Shown: one piece after another, positions 1 through 9,537 of the stretch
Layout: each line of letters opens with the position of its first letter
Position numbering within the stretch: position 1 is the first letter of the stretch
Source: an uncultured bacterium
Lineage (GTDB): Bacteria > Verrucomicrobiota > Kiritimatiellia > CAIKKV01 > CALHGX01
Direction of reading: 5' to 3'
Assembly (NCBI GenBank): GCA_938031185.1
Contig: CALHGX010000047.1
Span: 1 to 64,000 of the forward strand
DNA length: 64,000 nt
Translations under genes and position numbers: made by a program
Notes under the pieces: model-generated
Told to the model about the DNA's origin: nothing
Databases searched by the model: none
Seen by the model: the letters and a program-made list of their open reading frames with translations, nothing else

Positions 1-933
1 CGCGTGCGGCATTACTCCTATCGCTCCGAGCAGACCTATCTGGACTGGGCCCGACGCTTCTTCGACTACCTGCGGGAGACAGGCGCGACGGTCGAGGGGC
101 GGCCTGTCGTTACGCGGGAAACCATCCGCGATTATATTTCCCACCTGGCCACAAACCGCCAGGTCGCCGCGAGCACCCAGAACCAGGCCTTCGCCGCGCT
201 GTTGTTGCTCAGCCGGGAAGTTCTGAGCATGGACCTGGGCGATCTCTCGCGAACGGTTCGGGCCAAGCGCGGCCAACGGTTGCCGACCGTGCTCTCGACC
301 GACGAGGTCCGGCGGCTCTTCGCGCAGATGAAGGGCACGTTGCGCCTGATGGCCGAGACGATCTACGGTGGCGGCCTGCGCGTGAGCGAGTGCTGCCGGT
401 TGCGCGTTCAGAACGTGGACTTCGACAACAACGTGTTGCGCGTGATCGGGAAAGGCGACAAGTTCCGCGCGACGCTGCTGCCGGAGAGTTTGAAGGAGCC
501 GTTGCGCCGGCACCTCGCGCGGGTTCGGGAACTGTTCGACCGGGATCGCACCGCCGGCGTGGCGGGCGTACACCTGCCGGACGCCCTCGGCCGCAAGTAT
601 CCGAATGCCGCGACGGAATGGGCCTGGTTCTGGGTCTTTCCGAGCCGCAATCTCTCGCTGGATCCCCGGACGAACACCGTGCGCCGACATCACGTCAGCG
701 AGGTGCCGATCCAGCGGGCCGTCCGTGAAGCGGCGGCCAAGGCGGGCATCGCCAAACCGGTGACGGTGCATACGCTGCGCCACTCGTTCGCGACGCATTT
801 GCTGTTGCAAAACGTGGACCTGCGCCACATTCAGGAGTTGCTCGGCCATCAAAGCGTGGAGACGACGATGATCTATACGCACGTCGTCAAAGGTTTGCGC
901 AGCGCCCCCCGCAGCCCGCTCGATGCGCTCTGA
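1..933 (+). CDS. intI: Integron-type tyrosine recombinase (IntI), 5' end cut by window edge
   Basis: This is a site-specific tyrosine recombinase that would exchange strands at attI/attC sites. Counting from the GTG at base 4, the catalytic set is visible: Arg126 in GGLRVSE, His256 and Arg259 in HTLRHSFATHL, His282 in LGHQS and the nucleophile Tyr291 in MIYTHV. The insertion around residues 185-212 (AGVHLPDALGRKYPNA followed by WFWVFPS) is the extra element that separates integron integrases from XerC/XerD. The open frame reaches base 1 and IntI1 has about 337 residues, so roughly 25 N-terminal residues probably lie upstream. Integron integrases usually face away from their cassettes, so any array would be expected to the left of this window. 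No attC-like site was recognised downstream. Confidence 0.88.
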   Translation, partial: RVRHYSYRSEQTYLDWARRFFDYLRETGATVEGRPVVTRETIRDYISHLATNRQVAASTQNQAFAALLLLSREVLSMDLGDLSRTVRAKRGQRLPTVLSTDEVRRLFAQMKGTLRLMAETIYGGGLRVSECCRLRVQNVDFDNNVLRVIGKGDKFRATLLPESLKEPLRRHLARVRELFDRDRTAGVAGVHLPDALGRKYPNAATEWAWFWVFPSRNLSLDPRTNTVRRHHVSEVPIQRAVREAAAKAGIAKPVTVHTLRHSFATHLLLQNVDLRHIQELLGHQSVETTMIYTHVVKGLRSAPRSPLDAL

Positions 934-1060
934 CCGTGCCTGCATGAAACGCCTCCACGCGCCCGATTCCAGGAACACAAAAAAGAAAGAGACAGTCAAC
1001 AGAAAAAGGTGCTTCACTGATTTCCGTGGGATGAATATGCGGCTTCCTGTAATGTGGAGG

Positions 1061-1840
1061 CATGCAAGACACCAAATTGCATGAGGCGGTGCTGGGTGAT
1101 ATCTGTCCTTGATGGGTAGCGCGTGTGACGTTGAACCGGGAACGGCCGGCGATCGATGTGGAGCTGACGTGTCCGTGGGAGGCCGGGGCATGCCCGACGC
1201 GCCATGAGCGCATGCACATTCATGGCCACGCGGCGGCAGTGGCGACATCTGGACCTGTGCCAGTACAAGACGATCCTGCAGGCAGACGTGGCGCAGATGA
1301 ACGGAGTGTTCGACAGCGGCAGCGTGCAAGATTCTGAGGATCAACTGAGGTGCGGCGGATCGGATCAAGCAGCGCGCGGTCGACCGTGGGTTTGCCCGCC
1401 GGGCCACGCAACCGCTGAGGCGGCTGTGCATCGACGAGAAGGCGGTCGGCGGGGCCACCAGTATGTCACGGTCGTGAGCTGCGCGGCCACGACGCCGGCG
1501 CGCGTGGTGGCCGTGGAAGACGGCCGGGAGGAAGCCAGCCTGGACCGCTTCGGGCGTTCGTTGACCAAGGCACAGCGGACAGAGGTGAAGACGGTGGCCA
1601 TGGGGAGGCGTACTGCAACTCGATGGCACGATGTCGCCAACCACATGAACCGCGCACTCGACAAAGTTCGCCGCGGCGAGAACGTCTACCTGCTGGCCAG
1701 CGGCGACACGCCGTTGAAGGGCTTCCCATGGAGAAGCCCTTTTTGGCCGCGCCTGATCCGTGAGAAGCGGCGAGCTTGGCGAGGGCGGCGCGTCAACCAA
1801 AGGCATGGGTTCCCACGCGGGGGCGGTTTGCTCTGACGTT
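1061..1840 (+). pseudogene. Decayed ISL3-family transposase
   Basis: Pieces of an ISL3-type transposase appear in order but in different frames. The amino end MQDTKLHEAVLG is at 1061, then WVARVTLNRERPAIDVELTCPW, the typical block WRHLDLCQYKTILQADV near 1230, and the middle part RRLCIDEKAV near 1420. HQYVTVVS, DGREEASLDRF and NHMNRALDKVRR follow in a shifted frame. At least three frameshifts separate these pieces, and the C-terminal catalytic part after about 1800 is lost or unrecognisable. The element cannot make a working transposase. Terminal inverted repeats could not be identified with confidence, so the ends are approximate. Confidence 0.8.
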
Positions 1841-2172
1841 TTCGTCCCTGGATCCACCGCCGAAGCGACCGGTGTGACCAGAGGGCAAGCCAAGAGTAGA
1901 AGCGTCCTTGCGAATGCGCATGCCGTCGCGGAGCAGGCTGTCGGAAAGTGGTCGGCAAGAAACCCAAAAAACCATCGGATGTACCCTAGTTAACCACTAG
2001 CAAAAATGACAATCAAAACGCGAGAAAAGCTCTAGCGCCACGAAAGATATTTCCGCGCTCTTATTTCCTCTGTTTTCGTGCTTGACGCCATTGGAGTCAT
2101 GTCCCACATTAGAGAACCTAAAGGCGGCCATGTTCCTTGCGGAGCAGGCTTGCAGGGTGCGGAGCAGGGTGG
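1841..2172 (+). other. Non-coding stretch between the transposase remnant and mreB
   Basis: No convincing gene is seen here. The left part may be further debris of the ISL3 element. The right part, from about 1990, is visibly poorer in G and C than its surroundings and carries the likely mreB promoter. Confidence 0.5.
2082..2111 (+). promoter_or_regulatory. Candidate sigma-70 promoter for the mre/mrd operon
   Basis: TTGACG at 2082-2087 is followed after 18 bases by ACATTA at 2106-2111. The -35 is good and the -10 is weak. It lies about 60 bases before mreB and is the only plausible promoter in the spacer. Confidence 0.35.
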
Positions 2173-3207
2173 ATGTTGGGCAATCTACTAGGGTTGTTTT
2201 CCGAAGATGTGGGAGTGGATTTGGGTACGGCCAACACGGTCGTGTACGCCAAAGACCGCGGCATTGTGTTGCGGGAACCTTCGGTGGTGGCAATACAAAC
2301 CGGAACTCGGCGGGTGCTGGCAGTGGGCGATGAAGCCAAGCAAATGCTGGGCCGTACGCCCGGCAACATTGTGGCCATTCGGCCCATGAAGGCCGGCGTC
2401 ATTGCCGATTTCGAAATCACGGAGGCGATGCTTCGGTATTTCATACGGAGGATACACAACCGGCGCAAATGGGTGCGCCCAAGAGTGATTATTGCGGTGC
2501 CCAGCGGTATTACGGAGGTGGAAAAGCGCGCGGTGAAGGATTCGGCCATGCATGCCGGCGCGCGCGAAGTGTACTTGATTGAGGAACCGATGGCGGCGGC
2601 GATCGGGGTGGGCCTGCCGGTGCAGGAACCGGCCGGCAATCTGATCGTGGATATCGGCGGCGGAACAACGGAGGTCGCGCTGATATCTCTGGCAGGCATT
2701 GTTTTTTGCCGCAGCGTGCGCGTCGGCGGCGATGAGATGGACGAGTTTATCGTCCAATACATGAAGCGGGTTTACAATTTGTTGGTCGGCGAGCGAACGG
2801 CGGAGGAAATCAAGATTCAGATCGGATCGGCCTATCCCGTGGGCAAGGAAACCACCATGGAAGTCAAAGGGCGCGACCTGGTCTCAGGCCTGCCCAAAAC
2901 GCTGACGGTCACGTCCGAGGAGATACGGGAAGCGTTACAGGAACCCATTTCGTCCATTCTGGATGCTATTCGGGTGACCTTGGAGCGCTGCCCGCCCGAA
3001 CTATCTGCGGATCTGGTGGACCGGGGCATGGTGTTGTCCGGTGGCGGATCCCTGTTGCGGGGACTCGATAAGCTGATTGCCGAGCATACCGGCTTGCCGG
3101 TTCACCGGGCAGACGATCCGCTCAGCGCCGTGGCCGAGGGCACGGGCGTGGTGCTGAACGAGCTGAATTTCCTCCGCAAAGTCGCCAGCGCTGAACGAGC
3201 GTACTGA
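2173..3207 (+). CDS. mreB: Rod-shape actin homologue MreB
   Basis: MreB is the bacterial actin that forms membrane-bound filaments directing lateral wall synthesis in rod-shaped cells. The 344-residue product has the phosphate-1 loop DLGTANT at residues 16-22, a conserved EEPMAAAIG block, the phosphate-2 loop [10 protein letters not shown] and the adenosine motif [13 protein letters not shown]. The ATG at 2173 was chosen because the [12 protein letters not shown] start matches the family and GGAG lies 9 bases upstream; an in-frame ATG at 2137 would add 12 uncharacteristic residues. It heads the mreB-mreC-mreD-mrdA-mrdB cluster, the classical elongasome order. Confidence 0.97.
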   Translation: MLGNLLGLFSEDVGVDLGTANTVVYAKDRGIVLREPSVVAIQTGTRRVLAVGDEAKQMLGRTPGNIVAIRPMKAGVIADFEITEAMLRYFIRRIHNRRKWVRPRVIIAVPSGITEVEKRAVKDSAMHAGAREVYLIEEPMAAAIGVGLPVQEPAGNLIVDIGGGTTEVALISLAGIVFCRSVRVGGDEMDEFIVQYMKRVYNLLVGERTAEEIKIQIGSAYPVGKETTMEVKGRDLVSGLPKTLTVTSEEIREALQEPISSILDAIRVTLERCPPELSADLVDRGMVLSGGGSLLRGLDKLIAEHTGLPVHRADDPLSAVAEGTGVVLNELNFLRKVASAERAY

Positions 3208-3316
3208 CCTTTCGGTACAGCGTCGTTTTTCCCGCTTCCCATCTCTTCGTGCCGACCATTCGCCGTCATTCCTCTGACTTCTGACGATCCGCGCGGGCAT
3301 GGGACGGAAAGACGGC

Positions 3317-4150
3317 ATGGGGCAAAGAACATATTTGTGGCTGCTGGCGCTGGCGGTTTTCTTTCTGGTTCTGTTCAACCTGCCCGAACAGGTTGGCGCG
3401 CCTGTTCGATCCGTGCTTCGTGAAGGCCTAGCACCCTATCAGATGGTGGTGAGCCGGGGACTGCGCAACGTGGGCACCTGGGCGGACGCGGCACGGCGTA
3501 TGCGAGCGGGCGCAGAGGAGCGCCGTATGCTCACAGACCGAATCGCGTTCCTGGAAGGCGAGGTACGCCGCCTGGAAAGTTTGGACGAACAGAACCGCGA
3601 ACTGCGCCGTTTGCTGGGGCTCGCGCGGCGCCTGGAACACTCTGCTGTGGCGGCGGAAGTGATCGCTCGGGAAGACGGCTGCGGTTGGTGGCAAACCGTG
3701 CGAATCAACAAGGGACGCGCGCATGGCATCACCGAGCACCTGGCTGTGATCGCCGCCGGGGGGCTGGTGGGGAAGACCAAAAACGTTTCGGCGGAAACCA
3801 GTGAAGTTCTGCTCATCGCCGATCGCGACTGCCGCGTGAGCGTCCGGGTGGAACGCTCCGGCGCCTTTGGCGTGTTGCGAGGCGGTCGCGCGCCCGGGAG
3901 TCCAAGTGGACCGCTCGATCTCGTGGTCCGAATGCCGGCGCTGACGATGGACTTTCTCGATCGGAGCGCCGATGTGCGCGTAGGCGACCGGATTGTCACA
4001 TCCGGACTTGGCGGTGTTTTTCCGGCTGATCTGGCGGTGGGGGAGATTCGATCGCTGACGGAGCATCCTTCGGGCCTGTATGCGATGGCCGAGGTTACAC
4101 CAGCGGCTGCATTGGATCGGCTTCGGTGGGTGTTGGTGCTTCTCAAGTAA
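3317..4150 (+). CDS. mreC: Rod-shape-determining protein MreC
   Basis: MreC is a bitopic membrane protein that links MreB to PBP2 and RodA. The product has a short cytoplasmic end, one membrane helix (about residues 5-22, LWLLALAVFFLVLFNL), a coiled-coil stretch rich in Arg/Glu/Leu (about residues 60-100), and the beta-rich periplasmic part with GLVGKTKNVS and the late motif DRIVTSGLGGVFPADLAVG. An in-frame ATG at 3299 would add six residues; 3317 leaves the hydrophobic helix close to the start and has the purine-rich GGAAAGA upstream. It is about 110 bases after mreB. Confidence 0.94.
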   Translation: MGQRTYLWLLALAVFFLVLFNLPEQVGAPVRSVLREGLAPYQMVVSRGLRNVGTWADAARRMRAGAEERRMLTDRIAFLEGEVRRLESLDEQNRELRRLLGLARRLEHSAVAAEVIAREDGCGWWQTVRINKGRAHGITEHLAVIAAGGLVGKTKNVSAETSEVLLIADRDCRVSVRVERSGAFGVLRGGRAPGSPSGPLDLVVRMPALTMDFLDRSADVRVGDRIVTSGLGGVFPADLAVGEIRSLTEHPSGLYAMAEVTPAAALDRLRWVLVLLK

Positions 4151-4164
4151 ATGGTGGTTCCATC

Positions 4165-4686
4165 GTGACGGGGGCGATGCTGTTGTTTCTGACGTTGGCT
4201 GGAGGGCTGCTCCAAAGCCTGCTGCCTGGCATTCCCGCGATGGGAATGGCCAAGACGCCGGTTTTGTTGTGCGTGTCGCTTTATTTCGCCGTGGAACGGA
4301 GCCGGGAATGGACCGTGGCGGCGGCGTTAGCCGCCGGCCTTCTGCAGGACGCCTTGAGTCTCCTCCCCGTAGGGTATTCCGCTTTTGTGTTCTGCCTGCT
4401 CGGTCTGGCTGTTCATCCTTTGGCGGGACTGGTGATCAAGGACTCGCCAGGGACGGCCGCCATGCTGTGCGGCGTCGGCGCCGTGGTCGGAACGGCGCTC
4501 CTTTATGCGATGTTGACGGTCGGGACGGACTATGTGCCCGCGCCCTGGTCGTGGGTTCTTTTGAAAATAGGGGGTACAGGTTTGCTCGGCGCAGTGGCGG
4601 CCCCTGCCATATGGGCTTTTGCGCGCCGCTTGGATCGAGTGCTCGGCAACGCGCCGGCGGATGAGACGCATGACGGAAAGAAGTGA
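4165..4686 (+). CDS. mreD: Rod-shape-determining membrane protein MreD
   Basis: This small polytopic protein of about 173 residues has four or five hydrophobic helices and the MreD-type segment AAALAAGLLQDALSLLPVGYSAF. It belongs to the elongasome. The start is uncertain: GTG at 4165 and ATG at 4177 both fit, while ATG at 4126 would overlap mreC by 25 bases. The 3' end overlaps the start of mrdA, implying translational coupling. The assignment rests on membrane character and on position between mreC and the PBP2 gene, because MreD sequences diverge strongly. Confidence 0.88.
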   Translation: MTGAMLLFLTLAGGLLQSLLPGIPAMGMAKTPVLLCVSLYFAVERSREWTVAAALAAGLLQDALSLLPVGYSAFVFCLLGLAVHPLAGLVIKDSPGTAAMLCGVGAVVGTALLYAMLTVGTDYVPAPWSWVLLKIGGTGLLGAVAAPAIWAFARRLDRVLGNAPADETHDGKK

Positions 4687-6499
4687 ACAGCGAGTCGCAG
4701 CGGAACGGGGGCGCCTCTACGCGTTGCTGGCGGCGATGCTTGCGGCGTTAGCGCTGCTCGGCGCGCACTTGTGGGTTGTCCAAGTGTGGCGCGGGCCGGT
4801 GTACCGCCGAAGTTTGACCCGACAGAGCCTGCGCGCTCTTCGCCTGCCGGCGGAAAGGGGGCGCATATTGGAACGCCATGGCCGCCCCCTGGCGGCCAAT
4901 CGGCCGGCCTACAACTTGGTGTTGTCGCTCGAATCGTTGAGGCAACCCGGCCGCATGGGCCATACGGTGGCTGCGGTTCTCGCCGTGCTGCGCGACCTGA
5001 CCCCCGTCGTGGGGCGGCCTCCCGATGTGACCGAGGGCGATATCTGGAACCATGTTCGCCGCCGTCTGCCCCTGCCTTTGCCGGTATGGCTGGATCTTGA
5101 CCAAGGCGCCATTGCGCGGCTGCTGGAATGGTCCTGGCCGCTGGCGGGAGTGGACATAGAGCCGGAGCCTGTGCGGACCTATCCGGAGGATATGCTGGCC
5201 GCTCATGTCGTGGGATTCGTGGGCCGGGCCATGCCGTCTCTTGAGAAGGACGGCCCTGATGCGACATACGACTATGCTCTGCCGGAAGCGATGGGACGGG
5301 CCGGCTTGGAGCTGTCCTTCGATACCGTTTTGCGCGGCCGGCCGGGCACCCGACTTCTGCGGGTTGATGCGAGCGGGTTTCGTCGGGACGTAGTCAGCGA
5401 AGAATCGGCAACGGCCGGTGGCGACATCCTGCTCACACTGGACCTGCGCGTTCAACGCCTTGCCGAGGAGGCGCTTTCAGGAGCAGCCGGCGCCGTGGTG
5501 GTTTTGGAGCCGGCCAGCGGCGAAGTCCTAGCCTTAGCCAGCTCGCCGGGATGGAATCCGAATCGATTTGTCCCTGTCCTCTCGCCGTCGCTCTGGAAGG
5601 CGATGAATGAGGATCCGGATAAAGCCATGTTGAATCGCGCCGTCTCGGAAGTGTACGCCCCCGGCAGCGTTTTCAAGCCCGTGGTGGCTTTGGCTGCGCT
5701 GGCATCCGGCCGGGTCAATCCCGATGCCGCCGTGGACTGTCCGGGGTACTTTGCGTTGGGCGGCATGCGCATGCGCTGCTGGAATCCACACGGACATGGC
5801 GCCGTCGCCATGCGGAAGGCCATCGAACAGTCGTGCAACACGTATTTTGCTCATGTTGGACTGGAGACCGGCATCGCGCCCATTCGTGACATGGCCCGGG
5901 CTGTGGGGTTAGGGGAACGTACGGGCATTGAATTGCCTTCCGAAGCGACGGGGTTGGTGCCTGACGACCAGTGGAAACGCCGCGTCCACAAGGACAGCTG
6001 GCGGCCGGGCGATACGTGCAACGTCTCCATCGGGCAGGGCGCTCTGGCGGTCACGTGCCTGCAAATGGCCGTCCTGACGGCGGCGCTGGCCAACGGCGGC
6101 ACATGGCGTCCCCCGCGGCTAGTGCGCGGCATTCAGCCCGGCGCCAAGCCCGGCTTTCGCACCCACCCATTGCCGGCCCTTCGTCGTCTGCCATGTGCGC
6201 CGCGGGATGTGGAAACGGTCAGAATGGGCATGCGGGATGTGATCATGGCCTCCTCTGGGACAGGCGGCCGAGCGCGTATCCCGGGCGTTGAGATGGCAGG
6301 CAAGACCGGCACGGCGGAATACGGCCCGAAAGAAGAAGGGCGCAAGCACGGATGGATGATCGTTTTCGCGCCATATGACCAGCCGCGTTACGCCGTGGCC
6401 ATGGTGCTTGACGACGCCATCTCCGGCGGTGTTTCTGTGGCACCCCGGATTCAACGGTTGATGCAGGGCCTCTTTTCGGAAGAGGAGGTGGACACATGA
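4670..6499 (+). CDS. mrdA: Penicillin-binding protein 2 (elongasome transpeptidase)
   Basis: This class B PBP cross-links peptidoglycan during cell elongation. After one N-terminal membrane helix (about residues 15-35) comes the PBP dimerisation domain, beginning near ERGRILERHGRPLA, and a transpeptidase domain with all three active-site motifs: Ser333-x-x-Lys336 in GSVFK, Ser388-Cys-Asn390, and Lys545-Thr-Gly547 in KTGTAEYG. The product is about 609 residues. An ATG nine bases earlier (4661) is equally possible. The gene overlaps mreD at its start and mrdB by ATGA at its end, so PBP2 and its partner RodA are translationally coupled. Confidence 0.96.
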   Translation: MTERSEQRVAAERGRLYALLAAMLAALALLGAHLWVVQVWRGPVYRRSLTRQSLRALRLPAERGRILERHGRPLAANRPAYNLVLSLESLRQPGRMGHTVAAVLAVLRDLTPVVGRPPDVTEGDIWNHVRRRLPLPLPVWLDLDQGAIARLLEWSWPLAGVDIEPEPVRTYPEDMLAAHVVGFVGRAMPSLEKDGPDATYDYALPEAMGRAGLELSFDTVLRGRPGTRLLRVDASGFRRDVVSEESATAGGDILLTLDLRVQRLAEEALSGAAGAVVVLEPASGEVLALASSPGWNPNRFVPVLSPSLWKAMNEDPDKAMLNRAVSEVYAPGSVFKPVVALAALASGRVNPDAAVDCPGYFALGGMRMRCWNPHGHGAVAMRKAIEQSCNTYFAHVGLETGIAPIRDMARAVGLGERTGIELPSEATGLVPDDQWKRRVHKDSWRPGDTCNVSIGQGALAVTCLQMAVLTAALANGGTWRPPRLVRGIQPGAKPGFRTHPLPALRRLPCAPRDVETVRMGMRDVIMASSGTGGRARIPGVEMAGKTGTAEYGPKEEGRKHGWMIVFAPYDQPRYAVAMVLDDAISGGVSVAPRIQRLMQGLFSEEEVDT

Positions 6500-7701
6500 C
6501 CTCGTTATGGCGGTCTTTTCGTTTATTGCGCCGCATGAACTGGCTCATGCTGCTGGCGGCCGCCCTGTTGCTCGTCACGGGCGTGATGTTCATCGCCAGC
6601 GCCTGTTACACGAGAGAAGACGCCACCCGAACGCTGTACCTCAAGCAACTGGGATGGGTGGCGGCCGGCGCGGTATTTTTCGTGGCCGCCGCAATGTTTG
6701 ACTACCGGCGGCTTCGCGAGGGGGCCTGGTGGTTCTACGCGCTGACCTTGGCCCTGCTGGTCGCTGTCCTGCTGGTGGGAACCCGAATGTATGGGGCCAG
6801 GCGCTGGTTGATGCTCTTCGGAGTTGGCATCCAACCGTCCGAACTGGCCAAATTGGCCGTGATCATTCTGCTCGCCTCGGTTTTCAGCCCCGGCGGAAGA
6901 CGGGAAGGAGAACCGCCTGCCATTTGGAAGGCCGTTCTGCTGGCCGCCCCGCTCATGATACTCATCCTCAAGCAGCCGGACCTTGGCACCACGCTGGTGT
7001 TCGTGCCGGTCGTCCTCGGCGTGTTGTTCGCGGGGGGGGCATCCATGGCCCGATTGAGACTCATCGTGCTGGCCGGCATGGCAGGAGCGCTGGCCGTAAT
7101 CGCCGCGATCGTGGTCCCGGACCAGATCGGCATGCGGCCGGAGCGGCGGGAACAGCTATACCGCATCCTGCATTTGAGCAAGTATCAGCGCGACCGGATC
7201 GAAGTGTTTGTCAAGCCGGACAAGGATCCCACCGGCGCGGGCTGGAATCGGCGCCAATCACAGATTGCCGTCGGGTCGGGCGGACTCTGGGGCAAGGGAT
7301 ATCGGCAGGGCACTCAGAACGAACTCGGTTTTCTTCCTCGCACTGTTGCGCCGACGGACTTCATCTTTGCCGTCATCGCCGAGGAAACGGGCTTTCTGGG
7401 TTCCGCGGGCCTGCTCGTGCTTTACGCGCTATTGTTGGCGGGCGGGATTCAGTGTGCGCTGGCCGCCAGGGATCGGCTGGGGCGATTGCTCTGCGTGGGA
7501 GTGACGGTGCTGCTTTTCAGCCACGTGTTCGTCAACGTGGCCATGACGGTGGGGTTGATGCCGATTACGGGCTTGCCGCTGCCGCTGGTTAGCTACGGCG
7601 GAACGTTTTTGATCTCAACGATGATGGCGTTGGGTTTGTTGCAGAGTGTGTATATCCGACGGGTGAGCGCCTGGGGCGCCTGGAGTCGGGGGAGGGAGTA
7701 G
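6496..7701 (+). CDS. mrdB: Rod-shape-determining SEDS glycosyltransferase RodA
   Basis: RodA polymerises lipid II into glycan strands alongside PBP2. The 401-residue protein has about ten membrane helices and the family signature near the C-terminus (MPITGLPLPLVSYGG, then MALGLLQSV). The extracellular loop around residues 245-290 carries QSQIAVGSGGLWGKGY and TDFIFAVIAEETGF, typical of RodA rather than FtsW by context. Its ATG sits inside the mrdA stop (ATGA), and the RNase G gene begins four bases after its stop. Confidence 0.95.
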   Translation: MTSLWRSFRLLRRMNWLMLLAAALLLVTGVMFIASACYTREDATRTLYLKQLGWVAAGAVFFVAAAMFDYRRLREGAWWFYALTLALLVAVLLVGTRMYGARRWLMLFGVGIQPSELAKLAVIILLASVFSPGGRREGEPPAIWKAVLLAAPLMILILKQPDLGTTLVFVPVVLGVLFAGGASMARLRLIVLAGMAGALAVIAAIVVPDQIGMRPERREQLYRILHLSKYQRDRIEVFVKPDKDPTGAGWNRRQSQIAVGSGGLWGKGYRQGTQNELGFLPRTVAPTDFIFAVIAEETGFLGSAGLLVLYALLLAGGIQCALAARDRLGRLLCVGVTVLLFSHVFVNVAMTVGLMPITGLPLPLVSYGGTFLISTMMALGLLQSVYIRRVSAWGAWSRGRE

Positions 7702-7705
7702 GAAC

Positions 7706-9310
7706 ATGTTCGGATTCCGGTTTGGACGCAAGAGTATCAAAAGAGAAATCATCATCAATGCCGAGTCGCTTGAAACGCGGGTGGCCGTTCTCGAGAACGG
7801 CAAGCTGGAGGAATTCCAGGTCGAACACCCCAGCGAAGAACGCATCGTGGGGGGTATTTACAAGGGGCGCGTGAAGAATCTCGAGGACGGTTTGCAGGCA
7901 GCCTTTGTGGATATTGGACTGAAAAAGAACGCGTTTCTGCACTATTGGGACATGATTCCCGAGGACGCGGCGCGTCTGGAGGCCGCCGAGGAATTCGGCG
8001 CGCGCGCGCCGTCCCGCCGCGGACGGGTCTCGCCGCAGGAGATCGCCCGCCAATTTCCGCCCGATTCGGAGATCGTGGTGCAGGTCACCAAGGGCCCCAT
8101 CAGCACCAAGGGTCCGCGAGTGACGGCCAATTTGAGCATTCCGGGCCGTTATCTTGTGATGTTGCCTGGGAGCAACCTGCGCGGGGTGTCGCGCAAGATC
8201 GAGGAAGAAAAGGAACGCCTGCGGCTGAAGAAAATCCTGTCCCGTCTGCCGGCGGTGGAGGGCATCGGGTTGATTGTGCGCACCGCGGGCGAAGGGGCCA
8301 AACAGCGCAGTTTCGTGAGGGACATGCGATCCCTGCTGGCTATCTGGAAGGACATCCAGGAAGGCATGCAGACCCGGCCCGCGCCCACGTGTCTTTACCA
8401 GGAGCCGGACCTGGTCGAACGGGTGGTGCGCGACTGGCTGACGGAGGACGTGGACCGGATCGTGGTGGATTCGCCGGCCGAGTACGAACGAATTCGCAAT
8501 CTGGTCTCCAAGATATCGCGCCGGGTCCGTTCGCGGGTCCAGCACTACGAAGGCACGGCGCCGATCTTCGAGCATTTCAACATTGAACGTCAACTGGAGG
8601 ATGCCTTCGCCCGCAAGGTGATGCTGAAATCCGGCGGATACATCATCTTCGAGGAAACCGAAGCGCTGATCTCGATTGACGTGAACACGGGGCGGCACAA
8701 GGGCGCGTCCACGCAGGATGACGTCATTTTCGAGGTGAATTCGGAGGCCGTGGAGGAAGTGGTGCGGCAGTTGCGGCTGCGGAATGTCGGGGGGCTGATT
8801 GTGATAGACCTCATTGACATGAAACAGAAGAAGCATCGCAACGCCATCTACAAGGCCTTGCGAGACGCCCTGCGCCGGGACAAGGCGCGGACCAATGTCC
8901 TGCCCATCTCCGCGCTCGGTCTTGTGGAAATGACCCGCCAACGCATGGACGAGGGCGTGCTGTCCTCCATGTATGTGGACTGCCCCTATTGCCGGGGACG
9001 CGGCAGCGTGAAATCGCCGCTCAGCATGAGCGTGGAGATACAACGGCAAATCAGCGCAGTCATGCGCAAACACGGCGGGCGCAGTGGGGGGTTGAAGCTC
9101 CAGATCATCGTCCATCCCTCCGTGCTGGAACGACTGCGCCAACAGGACGAGGCCGTGCTGATGGACTTGGAGAATAAGTTCTCCGGCTACCTCGCCTTCC
9201 GCCCGGATCCGAGCCGTCATATCGAGGATTTCGAGATACGAAATGCGACGACCGGTGAAATACTGTGGAGCCGTCCACCGCGGGCGGAACTGCAGACGGC
9301 GCGGGGATAA
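7706..9310 (+). CDS. rng: Ribonuclease G/E family endoribonuclease
   Basis: RNase E/G enzymes cut single-stranded RNA in mRNA decay and rRNA maturation. The 534-residue product starts with the S1-containing domain (GGIYKGRVKNLEDGLQAAFV), continues with the RNase H-like and DNase I-like parts (ISIDVNTGRHKG, then GGLIVIDLIDMK), and has the zinc-link cysteines at 426 and 429 (CPYCRGRGSV). There is no long disordered C-terminal scaffold as in RNase E, so RNase G is the better label. An rng gene at the end of an mre cluster is a common arrangement. Confidence 0.95.
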   Translation: MFGFRFGRKSIKREIIINAESLETRVAVLENGKLEEFQVEHPSEERIVGGIYKGRVKNLEDGLQAAFVDIGLKKNAFLHYWDMIPEDAARLEAAEEFGARAPSRRGRVSPQEIARQFPPDSEIVVQVTKGPISTKGPRVTANLSIPGRYLVMLPGSNLRGVSRKIEEEKERLRLKKILSRLPAVEGIGLIVRTAGEGAKQRSFVRDMRSLLAIWKDIQEGMQTRPAPTCLYQEPDLVERVVRDWLTEDVDRIVVDSPAEYERIRNLVSKISRRVRSRVQHYEGTAPIFEHFNIERQLEDAFARKVMLKSGGYIIFEETEALISIDVNTGRHKGASTQDDVIFEVNSEAVEEVVRQLRLRNVGGLIVIDLIDMKQKKHRNAIYKALRDALRRDKARTNVLPISALGLVEMTRQRMDEGVLSSMYVDCPYCRGRGSVKSPLSMSVEIQRQISAVMRKHGGRSGGLKLQIIVHPSVLERLRQQDEAVLMDLENKFSGYLAFRPDPSRHIEDFEIRNATTGEILWSRPPRAELQTARG

Positions 9311-9537
9311 GAACGTTCAACAAGCCGGTCGCCAGGTTGTGGCCGTCGGAATGCGGTGGAAGGCCACAGCGGGTTCTTTCCGGGGGATGTCGAACGCCCG
9401 CGAGCCTTCCTCCGCCGGAGACGGCCCGGCGCACGGCTAGCGGCGGCGGGACGCAATCTTCCCGCTGGCGCAGCGCGGAAAGGTGCGGTAGAGTGCCCGC
9501 GTCCTGAATCCGGATTAAAGGAGGCGCGAACCACGTC

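Noticed and set aside
934..1060. Possible attI/attC sites after the integrase
   Set aside because: The GTTGAAC match near 1129 lies within the transposase remnant, and no paired core sites with the required spacing were found.
7589..9220. A 543-codon open frame antisense to rng
   Set aside because: The rng frame carries all RNase G motifs; the antisense frame is His/Arg-rich with none.
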